DNA of 64,000 nucleotides. Source: Gammaproteobacteria bacterium. GTDB taxonomy: Bacteria > Pseudomonadota > Gammaproteobacteria > Burkholderiales > Rhodocyclaceae. The position numbers and the translations under genes were made by a program. The stretch covers positions 62,001 through 126,000 of the forward strand of contig JAHJVE010000003.1 of NCBI GenBank assembly GCA_018828385.1, given 5' to 3'. Each line of letters opens with the position of its first letter. The first letter of the stretch is position 1. A model generated the notes under the pieces. That model was given only the letters and a program-made list of their open reading frames with translations. It had not been told where the DNA came from and made no database searches. Below are positions 43,927-52,298 of this stretch, in pieces.

Positions 43927-45746
43927 GATTTTTGGACCGCCTTACCGGTGGGAAGCTCAGTGACCTACCCGACACGTTCCTGCCGGGGCGGTATTGCTTG
44001 CTTGAGCCACTCGTAGTCAACGGACACAGCCACTTGCAGCCCGGTGATCTGCTGTCGGATGACGGCTCTGGCGCAATCCGGATTCAGGACGCTGAACGCC
44101 AAGTGCTCTCCAGCGAGCAGGCCGACGAAGATCAGGCTGACTCCGATCTTTCCGCCGAGGCGATTGTTTCGATCGCTGGCAAACTTGCTCACGCACATGA
44201 TACAAATGTCTCACCGATGCTTCCGGCTGAAATGGCAGCTCAATGTGCACTTGAAGAACTCGAGCGGAACTTGGCGACGGTACTGAGAGATGGTCATTTG
44301 CACTCAATATCCGACCGGCCCCGCAGAGATCTTCGGTATGACGATTTGGTTGCACCCGTGGCGCGAGCTCGACGTCTTGCGACATCGGCGTTAAGTCACT
44401 TGGCTTCACACTCAGATTGCTGGCAGCAACGCACGCTCAGCGGCGTCCAACCTCGCAAGGTTCTGGCTCGTTTCAGCGAGGACGACTATTCCATCTATGA
44501 GAACCGGCTCTATAAGCGATTGCTGGATCGGCTTGATCGACACCTTGCGAGGAGACTGGCTCGCATCCGGGGTGTCAATTCACGGCTTGAACGAGCTTTG
44601 GAGTTTCAAGGCTCAGAGCAGACGCATTTTCGACTTCGACAGGATATTTGCCGCCTTTGGGGGGAGTCATACCTTGATGACAAGATCGGGATGCAGTTGG
44701 AGGCAGGAAAGGGTGCTCTCTGCGAGTTGGAGTCTCAGTTGCGTGCAATCAGAGGATTGAAGCAACGGGGCCTTTATTCGTTGGTGCCCGCAGCTTCGGT
44801 AGTCCCCGCCCAAATCCATCGAACAAACATTCTGAATCACGACCCTCAATATCGTTATCTGCCTCCTCTATGGGAAAAGCTGAAAGATGATCGAGAGGAA
44901 CGGCTATTGCCCCCGGAAGAGCGCTTGGCGCGACAACAGCAATTGCAACACGCTTACGTCAGCTACGTCGGTCTAGTGGTCAGATGTGCACTGGAGCGCT
45001 ATGGATTGCGCAGCGTAGATGGAAAATTTGTGTTCGGTTGGGCTGGCCGGAATTTCGTACTCAAACATGACGCGCATGATTGGGTCGTAACTCAGTCTGG
45101 CGGATCTACTCTGAGGATCGTACCGATTGCCTGGTTCGGCGCGTCCATAAAGAGCAGCGAGAGTCTGGAAGCTGGCCGCATTGTGTGCTGGCCAGGTGCT
45201 CCAACCAGTGTCACATCGCCGCAGTGTCTTCCCGTTTCTCCGCTGGATCTTTACGTCGTGGAGAAAGTGGGGAAATTGATCGATGAATGGATGTTGCGGC
45301 AATTGCTCCACGGTCATGGCCGAAAACTGGGGCCGCTGCCTACACCGACTAAAAAACTGACAGAGGCCTGGCCGGAACAGTTCGAATCCATTTCTCCAAC
45401 GCACGTTAGGCTTCTCGCACCAATCGATGCTCAGAAAGCACGCGAACTGAAGGCATTGCTCAGAGGTTCGGCGAATCCACAAGTTGAGGACGCCGTCGGG
45501 GTTGCTATCGAACAGGTCGCAGCGCTTGCTCAGCTTTGTGGCCATACTGCGCGATTTGAACCCGGGCAGCAGCAAGACTTCTACTGCCAATGTGCGACTT
45601 GTCAGACGACTTGGTCGCTGAAGACAACAGGGAAAAAGCGACGCTTTTCCATGCGGCCGAAGGGTGCATCAAACATATCGGAGGCGAACGGTTTTGTTTG
45701 GTCTGGCAGGGATTGGCTGGAGTTTGACTTGGATTCTGCAGGGTGA
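43923..45746 (+). CDS. DUF2357/McrC-like protein
   Basis: A 607-residue protein. The DUF2357 hallmark is FSEDDYSIYENRLYKRLLDRL (about residue 180), the motif that McrC-related proteins use next to their McrB partner. A helical central part follows, then a C-terminal four-Cys/His-type segment (FYCQCATCQTTWSL) that could bind zinc. I do not see a convincing PD-(D/E)XK nuclease motif, unlike classical McrC, so cleavage may be lost or done by another subunit. Its ATG overlaps the McrB-like stop (ATGA). Last gene of the sigma54-driven operon. Confidence 0.82.
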   Translation: MRFLDRLTGGKLSDLPDTFLPGRYCLLEPLVVNGHSHLQPGDLLSDDGSGAIRIQDAERQVLSSEQADEDQADSDLSAEAIVSIAGKLAHAHDTNVSPMLPAEMAAQCALEELERNLATVLRDGHLHSISDRPRRDLRYDDLVAPVARARRLATSALSHLASHSDCWQQRTLSGVQPRKVLARFSEDDYSIYENRLYKRLLDRLDRHLARRLARIRGVNSRLERALEFQGSEQTHFRLRQDICRLWGESYLDDKIGMQLEAGKGALCELESQLRAIRGLKQRGLYSLVPAASVVPAQIHRTNILNHDPQYRYLPPLWEKLKDDREERLLPPEERLARQQQLQHAYVSYVGLVVRCALERYGLRSVDGKFVFGWAGRNFVLKHDAHDWVVTQSGGSTLRIVPIAWFGASIKSSESLEAGRIVCWPGAPTSVTSPQCLPVSPLDLYVVEKVGKLIDEWMLRQLLHGHGRKLGPLPTPTKKLTEAWPEQFESISPTHVRLLAPIDAQKARELKALLRGSANPQVEDAVGVAIEQVAALAQLCGHTARFEPGQQQDFYCQCATCQTTWSLKTTGKKRRFSMRPKGASNISEANGFVWSGRDWLEFDLDSAG

Positions 45747-46174
45747 TGATGGACAAATCGTCAAATCTACGTGATTCACATTCACTTCGGTCGGAAACAT
45801 CCATTCAGCGAGAACGGCTGTTGAGGGGCCGCTTTACGAGGTATTGCTGACCGAATCAGCCAGTAGGCAGAATGACAGCAACGGCCGAGTTGTTTGAATT
45901 CGCCTTCCGGCCGGTTCCGGGGTGCAGCAGTCGTTTGGTTGGCTGCTTTCCGGAATCATCGAGTGACGGCAGTTGGCCGGTAGCACTAGCTTGGATTTTC
46001 GCCGAAAGCTGTCATAGCCAGGAGCGATGTTTTCTCGACTGACTGCTTACAGGCGTCACGTCGAACTCACACAACCAGCCAACTGCTGACCGTCGCCATC
46101 CATTAAGCATGGCGCTATGATGTCTCCTTCCGGACCAGAAGCGGTCCTTCACCAAAACGAAAAGATATATAAAT
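45747..46174. other. Gap after the TerY-P/McrBC-like operon
   Basis: 428 bp of degenerate intergenic DNA. Short inverted stretches (CGGCCGGTTCCGG-like) are visible but no clear terminator. The right end becomes AT-rich (AAAAGATATATAAATATG) just before the SMEK-domain gene, matching that gene's foreign base composition. Confidence 0.5.
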
Positions 46175-47095
46175 ATGCTGCTGAGACAAACGTCGATTGA
46201 CGAAATCCGCCTTGGACTCGCTGTTTTGCAGGGATACATCCGACCAGGAGGCCCGCTCAATCTAACCGACATTAACATTCATGCGGAAGATTTTGTAGGC
46301 GAGGTTCTGAACCTACTATACGACTGGAACCTCATCAATACGAATAGCGTTAAGGCGAATTACCCATGCATAGATCTACTCGACAAAAACAAATATATAG
46401 GGGTCCAAGTTACCACTGAACAGGGTGTAAAAAAAGTCAATAAAACATATTCCTGCTGTACCAATGAACTCGTCGGCACCATAACCCAGCTATATGTATT
46501 TTCTTTGATTCCTAAGCAGAACTCCTATGCACTCAAAAACATCGGGGGCACGATTTCGTTCAGTAAAAATGAGATCTTGGACTTCGACGACGTACTACGA
46601 AAAGTCAAGGGAAGCTCGGACGAAAAGGTTATCGAAGTTCATAAATACATTGCGAATCAGATGCCAGCTGTGTTTGCAAACTCTCGCTCTAAAAAGCAGG
46701 CATTGCGTCAAGAAATCGCATCTTGTTTAAACATGTTGAATAGAGAAGTTCTCAAAGCGCCAGAAAGATTCGAGCAACCCATGCAAATGATTGAGGCAAT
46801 AAAAGAGATACGAATCGACTTACAAAAAGTGGGCGCGAGCAGGATTGCATCTGAAACGGTAGCAGCCGAGTTTCAAAAAATCACCGAGGAGCTGCGGCAA
46901 TGCTATTACAAAATTATGGATGAATTCCCATGCTTTGCAGATTTTCCAAGAGGAACTAACCCGCCTTACAATCAGTTCAAGGCAGGCGATTATGAACGGT
47001 CAATCCAAAGGATGATGGAAATTCGCCATCCGATCAATGCGAGCATTGCAGCGATTGAGGTCGAGTTGAAGGCTATTGATACAGCTTTAGCTTAA
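46175..47095 (+). CDS. SMEK-domain protein
   Basis: A 306-residue protein with the N-terminal SMEK-type region: NIHAEDFVGEVLNLLYDWNL followed by PCIDLLDKNKYIGVQVTT, whose D...QVT pattern recalls a restriction-endonuclease-like core. The rest is helical (IEAIKEIRIDLQKVGASRI). SMEK proteins are found in defence islands; their action is not established. The gene is clearly more AT-rich than its neighbours, so it was probably acquired separately. No strong ribosome binding site is seen. Confidence 0.75.
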   Translation: MLLRQTSIDEIRLGLAVLQGYIRPGGPLNLTDINIHAEDFVGEVLNLLYDWNLINTNSVKANYPCIDLLDKNKYIGVQVTTEQGVKKVNKTYSCCTNELVGTITQLYVFSLIPKQNSYALKNIGGTISFSKNEILDFDDVLRKVKGSSDEKVIEVHKYIANQMPAVFANSRSKKQALRQEIASCLNMLNREVLKAPERFEQPMQMIEAIKEIRIDLQKVGASRIASETVAAEFQKITEELRQCYYKIMDEFPCFADFPRGTNPPYNQFKAGDYERSIQRMMEIRHPINASIAAIEVELKAIDTALA

Positions 47096-47637
47096 CCCGT
47101 TGGTAAGGCCATTCTTCACCACGCGCGCGGCTACCATCGGGAGTTCTGTACAGTGAGTCATGTTTGAAGAAGTACTGGTAGTGGTGAACCACGATCGGTT
47201 GAGGCTAATCGAAACCACAACTTCTGTCACCCCGCGATATGGGATGATTGGCTAAAGTCTCTCGAGAGTGGCATTTCTGAGCAGGACTATCAATCTAATA
47301 CGTAGACTAACTGCGACTTGAGCACCTCCGCTTCGAGCAAGAATCGGATATCGTACTTCTAGCCATCATAATGCAGCAAAGGGTCGAACCCGGGCATTGC
47401 TCCAAGATCGTGAGCAGACATTTGCTACCGGTCAGCGACAGAACCAATGGTCAATCGTAACCGGAACGCCGGTCAACGGAGAGCGGCATCAGCAGCCAGC
47501 CCCACAGCGCCGCGCCGGCAGCCAGGACTTTTTTGTTTGTCCTGGCTGTTTTGTTTCTACCGCCTTGAAGTACCAGCCAGCTTCTGACGAACATTTCATT
47601 ATCATTGACCGTTTACTGGTCGATAGAGAAGAAAAAC
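47096..47637. other. Gap with terminator-like hairpin
   Basis: 542 bp without a credible gene. It contains the perfect 9-bp hairpin AGCCAGGAC-N10-GTCCTGGCT at 47520-47547 followed by TTTTG, which looks like a terminator, although the nearest upstream gene ends 425 bp earlier. Possibly the 3' end of a lost gene. Confidence 0.5.
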
Positions 47638-48486
47638 ATGCTTGAGAAAGACCCTTTGCACATCGCAATCCTCGACCGAAACGCTGTCATCTTCCTTCGG
47701 GATTGGGGGCCAGGAACTTTTGGGGGCAACATGTCCCGGTTCATTCGGCTGAGGAGATTGGATCGCCACTTCACGATGGTAACGCCCATGTTCTCGATAT
47801 GGGAAGGTAAAACCGGGGTGGTTGAATCTACCGAGGAGAAGATACTAACTGTCGCCGAAGAAGCGAAAGTCATGCGCCGGTTTTTCAGGCGAGCTAGAAC
47901 TGATGGTCTATTTTTCGAAACCGAAAAGCAGATGTTTGCTGAAGCCTTCGCTGGGCATTCAGAAGAGAAGTTTCCCGCCTATCTTCAAATTGTCTCCTAC
48001 ATTCAGCAGACGCTTTATCAAAGACCTGCCCCCCGAGACAGGAAGGACATTCAGGAAACTATAATCGCTATGGCTAAGGAATCAGAGATAGGCTTGGGAC
48101 ACCCCATTGTCGTCATCGCCTTGGCGCAACTTCATGGTTCGCTAGTAACGCAAGGTGTTTTTAAGGCGAAGCAGAAAATCAAAAACCCTGAGAACGCTGC
48201 ATACAACGCTGCAATGGATATTTTGGTGCTCTCAAGGCTCGCTCAGATTCAAAGCGTCATCAATGACAAATCGATGGCAGCACACACTCGATTGAGCTAC
48301 GTTACCTTTGACCCAAGTCTCGAAAAGCTGCTGGTCCTGCTAAGACCAAATTCGTCGTCTTCCATTCTGATGGGTGAAGGCCAAGTGAGCAGCACTTACA
48401 CCCCATACCGTGAGCTATTTCCGGACCTCGATGAAGACGGCTACTTCGAACTAATGACTGATTTGGGTGGTTTCAAGAACGACTGA
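47638..48486 (+). CDS. Unknown protein, possible PIN-like domain
   Basis: I take the ATG at 47638 (MLEKDPLHIAILDRNAVIFL). The 282-residue protein opens with an IAILDRNAV segment like the first aspartate strand of PIN domains. Later it has AAMDILVLSRLAQI and SYVTFDPSLEKLL, which could supply the remaining acidic residues. Similarity is only suggestive. No signal peptide. A toxin- or RNase-like role in the defence island is inference. Confidence 0.65.
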   Translation: MLEKDPLHIAILDRNAVIFLRDWGPGTFGGNMSRFIRLRRLDRHFTMVTPMFSIWEGKTGVVESTEEKILTVAEEAKVMRRFFRRARTDGLFFETEKQMFAEAFAGHSEEKFPAYLQIVSYIQQTLYQRPAPRDRKDIQETIIAMAKESEIGLGHPIVVIALAQLHGSLVTQGVFKAKQKIKNPENAAYNAAMDILVLSRLAQIQSVINDKSMAAHTRLSYVTFDPSLEKLLVLLRPNSSSSILMGEGQVSSTYTPYRELFPDLDEDGYFELMTDLGGFKND

Positions 48487-48839
48487 ACGCCTGCCTGCAC
48501 TCATGTCCGCAAAGGGCAAGAACCGGAAATCGATCTTCTGAATGTCATGAGGCAGCAAAGGGCAGAGAGTACGCATTCGCCAGATGGGAAAGCTGCCGTT
48601 CACGCCATCTCAAAGCTCAACGGCAGGTTAGGGTCGGATTGCTGCCCGATTGAGCGCATTAGGCCAATGACCGCTCTGGCCGAAAAATTGACAACTAATG
48701 CTTGTCACCGCATTAGCCAAGTAAGAAAAAAAGCCCACCGAGTTTCCCCGGCGGGCAAAGTTACCACTACGAAAGGTCCGTGGCTCTCCATGGTGTCACG
48801 CCTAGCAGCCGGCGTTCAGATGATCGGAATTTAGCTGCG
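48487..48839. other. Intergenic gap between convergent genes
   Basis: 353 bp between convergent genes. It contains the minus-strand terminator at 48725-48760; otherwise degenerate sequence with no credible gene. Confidence 0.5.
48725..48760 (-). terminator. Rho-independent terminator for the minus-strand pair
   Basis: On the minus strand GCCCGCCG pairs with CGGTGGGC (one G-T pair) and is followed by a run of eight T. It lies 80 bp beyond the stop of the UDG-like gene. Confidence 0.8.
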
Positions 48840-50078
48840 TCACAAGGTCTGCACGCTGAATGCCTTAAGGAACTTGTTCAGGTTTTGCAGGGTGTTAAAG
48901 GTGAGCTGCCATCCATGCGCCATCGGCGTTTCTCCACCATTGAAGCGTTTTGGGTAGCCGGTCAAATTGGAATGAAACACGTGTCCGTCGCTGACCGAAT
49001 CGACACCGTCCACCCCTCGCAACATTTCAGGAGAGAAGTCCGGATGCACCATGACGTTAATCCGGTTGAGCTTCGAAGTCTGCTTTACGATGTACACGAC
49101 CTGTCCAGCCTTGGATTTAAAACCAGCGACATACACGATGTTTTTAGTTTCCATGTAGTTGGCGTTACGGAAAGCCTTGAGTAGCGTCTCGGTAACGGCG
49201 TTCGCAGCCGGGGCAGCGGTCTTTGCAGTCATTGGTTTTACTTCCTTCATTTTGTTGGCGGTAGCTGGAATAGCTGTCGGAGTAGTGCCCCTGAATTGCG
49301 GCTTTCCTGTCGCGAGAGCTACGGATTCTTGAGCCATGCGGCCGTAACGACCTCGTGAATGTCCATCGACACCTCTCCATTGATTAATCAGCGGGCCTTG
49401 AGAAGCAAAGTGCTCGACGTGGACAACAATGATCTTGCCGTCGGTATAGGAAACATCGTTGAGCCACTTCCACGAGCCTTTGCGTACTCGCTCATAAAGC
49501 TTGAACGATTCGCGGACGTAGTTGAGGGCGGTGCCAAACCCGAACATCACGACCAGCTTGGTGACTGAGGGGAGTGCAGCCAAGAACTGATCGGCGCAGT
49601 TGCCGGCGACCTCTCGGCCAAATGGCGTGGCAACGAACTTGTCGAGCATCCCGCCGCCGGAGCCTTTCCATACTGAACTGCCCGATTCATACCGCTCCAC
49701 AGTGCAACGGATGAGCGATCCAAAGTGAAACCGGCCCTGCGTATCCGAGATGGCTTGGGACACCGCCAGCGACAGATTGGCTGGATCGTCCCCTGCAATC
49801 AGCCCAACATGAGCCAAGATCTTCCCGACGTTATGGCGCCCTCCTTTGTAGGCGATCTCATTGTGCGGAGTACTCACTAGCGCTCCGGCTTGGGTTGGCC
49901 CCTTGGAGAATCCAAGTACCATAATCTCAGGGGTCACGTTGCCCCAAGCCATCGGATTGGCCGTGATTCTCCAGTCACCCTCAGTTCGTTTGGTTTGATC
50001 AAACTGGATTGAGGCGCCACAACTGCTGAAGCAACGAGCACAGGCGATTTGGCCTGATGCGGGAAGGCTCTTGTTCAT
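48840..50078 (-). CDS. Uracil-DNA-glycosylase-superfamily-like protein (tentative)
   Basis: A 412-residue protein. The N-terminus has a cysteine cluster (CARCFSSCG) followed by PEIMVLGFSKGPTQAG and, later, CADQFLAALPSVTKLVVMFGFGTALNYV. This spacing resembles the first beta-strand motif and the CxxxL...vvalG segment of FeS-type uracil-DNA glycosylases. The C-terminal 120 residues form a separate beta-rich domain after an Ala/Pro/Lys linker. The assignment rests on pattern memory only. It is encoded 26 bp downstream of the HTH regulator and probably co-transcribed with it. Confidence 0.6.
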   Translation of the reverse strand: MNKSLPASGQIACARCFSSCGASIQFDQTKRTEGDWRITANPMAWGNVTPEIMVLGFSKGPTQAGALVSTPHNEIAYKGGRHNVGKILAHVGLIAGDDPANLSLAVSQAISDTQGRFHFGSLIRCTVERYESGSSVWKGSGGGMLDKFVATPFGREVAGNCADQFLAALPSVTKLVVMFGFGTALNYVRESFKLYERVRKGSWKWLNDVSYTDGKIIVVHVEHFASQGPLINQWRGVDGHSRGRYGRMAQESVALATGKPQFRGTTPTAIPATANKMKEVKPMTAKTAAPAANAVTETLLKAFRNANYMETKNIVYVAGFKSKAGQVVYIVKQTSKLNRINVMVHPDFSPEMLRGVDGVDSVSDGHVFHSNLTGYPKRFNGGETPMAHGWQLTFNTLQNLNKFLKAFSVQTL

Positions 50079-50104
50079 TTTTTCTCTAGCAATTCGTGGC
50101 TACA

Positions 50105-51091
50105 TCAAGCGTTGGTTTCGCTGAAAATGCGGCGTTGAAGATTGGAAAAATCGTCCTTCTGCTTGGCCTCCAGCATGCGTAGTGCAAACAGTGTCCCATT
50201 CAGTCCCAATGCTGCGCCTAAAGCAGTCAGCATTTCTTCATCGTGGGGAATTTCTCCCTTTTCAAGCTGCGCCAGCCACTTCACCCCGACATTGAGCTTG
50301 GCTTTCTCAAGCAAAGCCTTGGGGGCCAGGTTCAACCGCTCCCTGGTCTTGCGGACGTAATCGCCCGCTTCTTCCTGACCAATAAAAGAGTCGTTCAGCA
50401 CAGCAATACTTGGCAGATCGTCTCCAACCCGCGTAGGGATGAATCCGCGCTTGGTGCTAAGCCATGCTTTGGCGGCCTCCCGGGGAATGAAGATGTTCGA
50501 ATCCACCACGGTCGTTTCAAGTCGATTGGCTGCGCTTTTGCTGGTGGCATTCCGCACAGTCCTGTCATCAAGTCCTGAGAGGATGGCCACCTCAGAGATC
50601 GTCAGCATGTCGCTCGGCGCGCCTTCATCGCCATACAAATACGTGCGGTGACCGCCATCGAGAACCAAGCGGGCAAAGAACGCTTTGCCGGCATACAGGC
50701 ACTTATGGGCCTGTACTGGATCGCCGTTACACGACTCGGAGATCAGGAATGAGTTGGATGCGTCCCAGACCATCCCGTAGGCAAAGGTCCATTCGTTGGC
50801 ACCGCCGCTATCAACGGGAGGCATGCAGCGGATGCCCAGCAAGCCGTAGTCGTAGAACTGCTCAATGCTTTGTGTGGCCTGAAAGTGGTCAATGGAGAAA
50901 GGCTCATCGTAGGTTCGTGAATTAACTTCCGGATTCATAAAGTGAAGCACATCATCGAAGCTCTTTGGCTTGCGGTCGAACAGCAGGCGGTAGCCGGCCT
51001 CAGGGTCAAGGCAGTAGCTCGCCGAGCGGGCGAACTGATAAACGACCTCACGGAACTCTTCCATCATTTCTGCCTTACTGAACTTAATCAT
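50105..51091 (-). CDS. HTH regulatory protein beside attR
   Basis: A 328-residue protein. A central MerR/excisionase-like helix-turn-helix (MLTISEVAILSGLDDRTVRN, then FIPREAAKAWL) is followed by a C-terminal segment like an XRE domain (LLEKAKLNVGVKWLAQLEKGE). The N-terminal 180 residues show no motif I can name. It is upstream of the UDG-like gene, so it may control that pair. It is the last gene before attR; whether it also helps excision is unknown. Confidence 0.72.
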   Translation of the reverse strand: MIKFSKAEMMEEFREVVYQFARSASYCLDPEAGYRLLFDRKPKSFDDVLHFMNPEVNSRTYDEPFSIDHFQATQSIEQFYDYGLLGIRCMPPVDSGGANEWTFAYGMVWDASNSFLISESCNGDPVQAHKCLYAGKAFFARLVLDGGHRTYLYGDEGAPSDMLTISEVAILSGLDDRTVRNATSKSAANRLETTVVDSNIFIPREAAKAWLSTKRGFIPTRVGDDLPSIAVLNDSFIGQEEAGDYVRKTRERLNLAPKALLEKAKLNVGVKWLAQLEKGEIPHDEEMLTALGAALGLNGTLFALRMLEAKQKDDFSNLQRRIFSETNA

Positions 51092-51399
51092 CGCCGCTCC
51101 CTATTTGGTGTTAGTTAGTCATCACTGATGGCACTTTATTGCCCCAAGGAAGATATGTCAATTGGTCATCACGGAAATCACGGATTTGCAATATCGACAG
51201 GCGACTGCCGTCCTGCCAAAGAAGGTTTTGGAGCAACAGTAATTAGGGGGAAAGGCGAAAAAAGCCGCACGCTGGCAGCTTTGGCGGAGTGGCAGTCTCT
51301 GTGCCGGCCACGTTGCATACATTCCGAGATAAACGAGATTTCTTAGACAACTTTAGACAAATCGGCCTGTAAACCCCGTGGTTGCGTGATCGAAATTAA
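51092..51399. other. Right-end island gap
   Basis: 308 bp between the HTH regulator start and attR. It should hold the regulator promoter and recombinase arm sites. The plus-strand 72-codon ORF at 51128 has no ribosome binding site and no recognisable features. No clear inverted repeats seen. Confidence 0.45.
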
Positions 51400-51425
51400 C
51401 GCTACATGAACTTCGACCAGATTCC
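51400..51425 (+). repeat. attR direct repeat
   Basis: Right copy of the 26-bp acnB repeat, identical to 11268-11293. The preceding bases (GAAATTAA) are island sequence and unlike acnB; the following bases continue the acnB reading frame. Confidence 0.85.
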
Positions 51426-51462
51426 GGAGTTTGTGGAACAGGCGGCTACGGTCGAGATGTAA
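51400..51462 (+). pseudogene. acnB: Displaced 3' end of acnB
   Basis: Twenty codons plus a TAA that read [20 protein letters not shown]. This aligns with the AcnB C-terminus but is cut off from the rest of the gene by the island. It is the original gene tail and would be restored to acnB by excision. Confidence 0.88.
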
Positions 51463-51526
51463 GTTTGCGAAAATCGGCTGGTTTTTACGTTTCACGTAGT
51501 AAACCCGGTCGACCGTAGCATTCTGT

Positions 51527-51565
51527 AAAATCCCCCGACGGGAAACTGGCGGGGGATTTTGTTTG
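51527..51565 (+). terminator. Original acnB terminator
   Basis: Stem AAAATCCCCCG paired with CGGGGGATTTT, followed by GTTTG, 65 bp after the displaced acnB stop. A similar terminator occupies the corresponding place at the left end. Confidence 0.85.
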
Positions 51566-51626
51566 TGGACGTCTTGATCTTTCAGGGACGGAGCGGCGCG
51601 GCGTTACGAGGAATGGCTGGTCGGCA

Positions 51627-52124
51627 ATGACTGAACCGGCCGCGCAGTCGGACGATTGCTATTCCCGAATTTTCTTCGCGGACGTTGCCACCGAGGGCGA
51701 GCTCGAAGGCACTGTCGGCTGGCGCGAGGGCGCGGAAAGCCGGGTCGTCTTCCAGGTGTGGGATGGCCCCTCCTTCGCGGCCGAGGGCGACGACCTGCAC
51801 GAGGCGTTCCGCAAGGCGCGGGCTGGGATCGAGACCCAGGGGTTTCTGCCAATGGTTGCCGGAGTGCTTGCCGAAATCCCGACGGACCCGCATGCCTTGT
51901 TTGAGCCGGTCGCGCTGGCGGAGATCGCGTCCCGCATCGATGCCGGCGACGGTGCCGACCAGGAAGCGATGCCAAAATTCGAGCCGATGCTGTGGGTGCT
52001 GGTGGCGATCATCGTCCTGGCGCTGCTTTTTCCCGTCCTTGCCCATGCCGAAATCCGGGTGCCGGGCGCAGCCCTGTGCGTGGGGCAGGGCGAGCAGGCG
52101 ACTGTTCTCTCTCCCGGAAAATGA
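51627..52124 (+). CDS. Conserved hypothetical protein with C-terminal membrane helix
   Basis: A 165-residue protein on the plus strand; I prefer it to the overlapping minus-strand frames. The first half (VVFQVWDGPSFAAEGDDLHEAFRKAR, split around AEGDDLHEAF) looks like a family of small hypothetical proteins with a GDDL.EA motif. A helix (MLWVLVAIIVLALLFPVL) is in the C-terminal part. Function unknown. First native gene after the island. Confidence 0.6.
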   Translation: MTEPAAQSDDCYSRIFFADVATEGELEGTVGWREGAESRVVFQVWDGPSFAAEGDDLHEAFRKARAGIETQGFLPMVAGVLAEIPTDPHALFEPVALAEIASRIDAGDGADQEAMPKFEPMLWVLVAIIVLALLFPVLAHAEIRVPGAALCVGQGEQATVLSPGK

Positions 52125-52298
52125 AAAAGCAGGAGAATCGAAACCATGCTCAAAGGAGACGGAGGTTATGCTTGCTGACCGCCCCATCGCTGGGTACGGG
52201 CTGACCGCCACGACTGGCAGCGGTGACGCTTGAAAAAACCATTAACGTCGCCGCATCAGTGAAACTAATTGATCGAGGCTGGAAAGGAATGCAAAGCA

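Larger units (their letters stand above)
11268..51425. mobile_element. About 40-kb genomic island integrated in the 3' end of acnB
   Basis: The 26-bp acnB coding segment starting CGCTACATGAAC and ending CAGATTCC occurs exactly at 11268-11293, inside intact acnB, and at 51400-51425. At the second site it continues in frame to a stop as a displaced acnB tail. The flanks of the two copies differ immediately outside the repeat, as expected for attL and attR of a site-specific integrant. Cargo includes two tyrosine integrases, a serine recombinase, a Z1/GHKL restriction-like module, HipBA, and the CARF-sigma54/TerY-P/McrBC-like cassette. Both integrases are central rather than terminal, so the island may be composite. 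Which enzyme acts on acnB is not shown. Confidence 0.85.

Noticed and set aside
51582-52211. Minus-strand ORFs over 51627..52124
   Set aside because: Their Arg/His-rich composition indicates shadows; the plus-strand frame reads as a plausible protein with a membrane helix.
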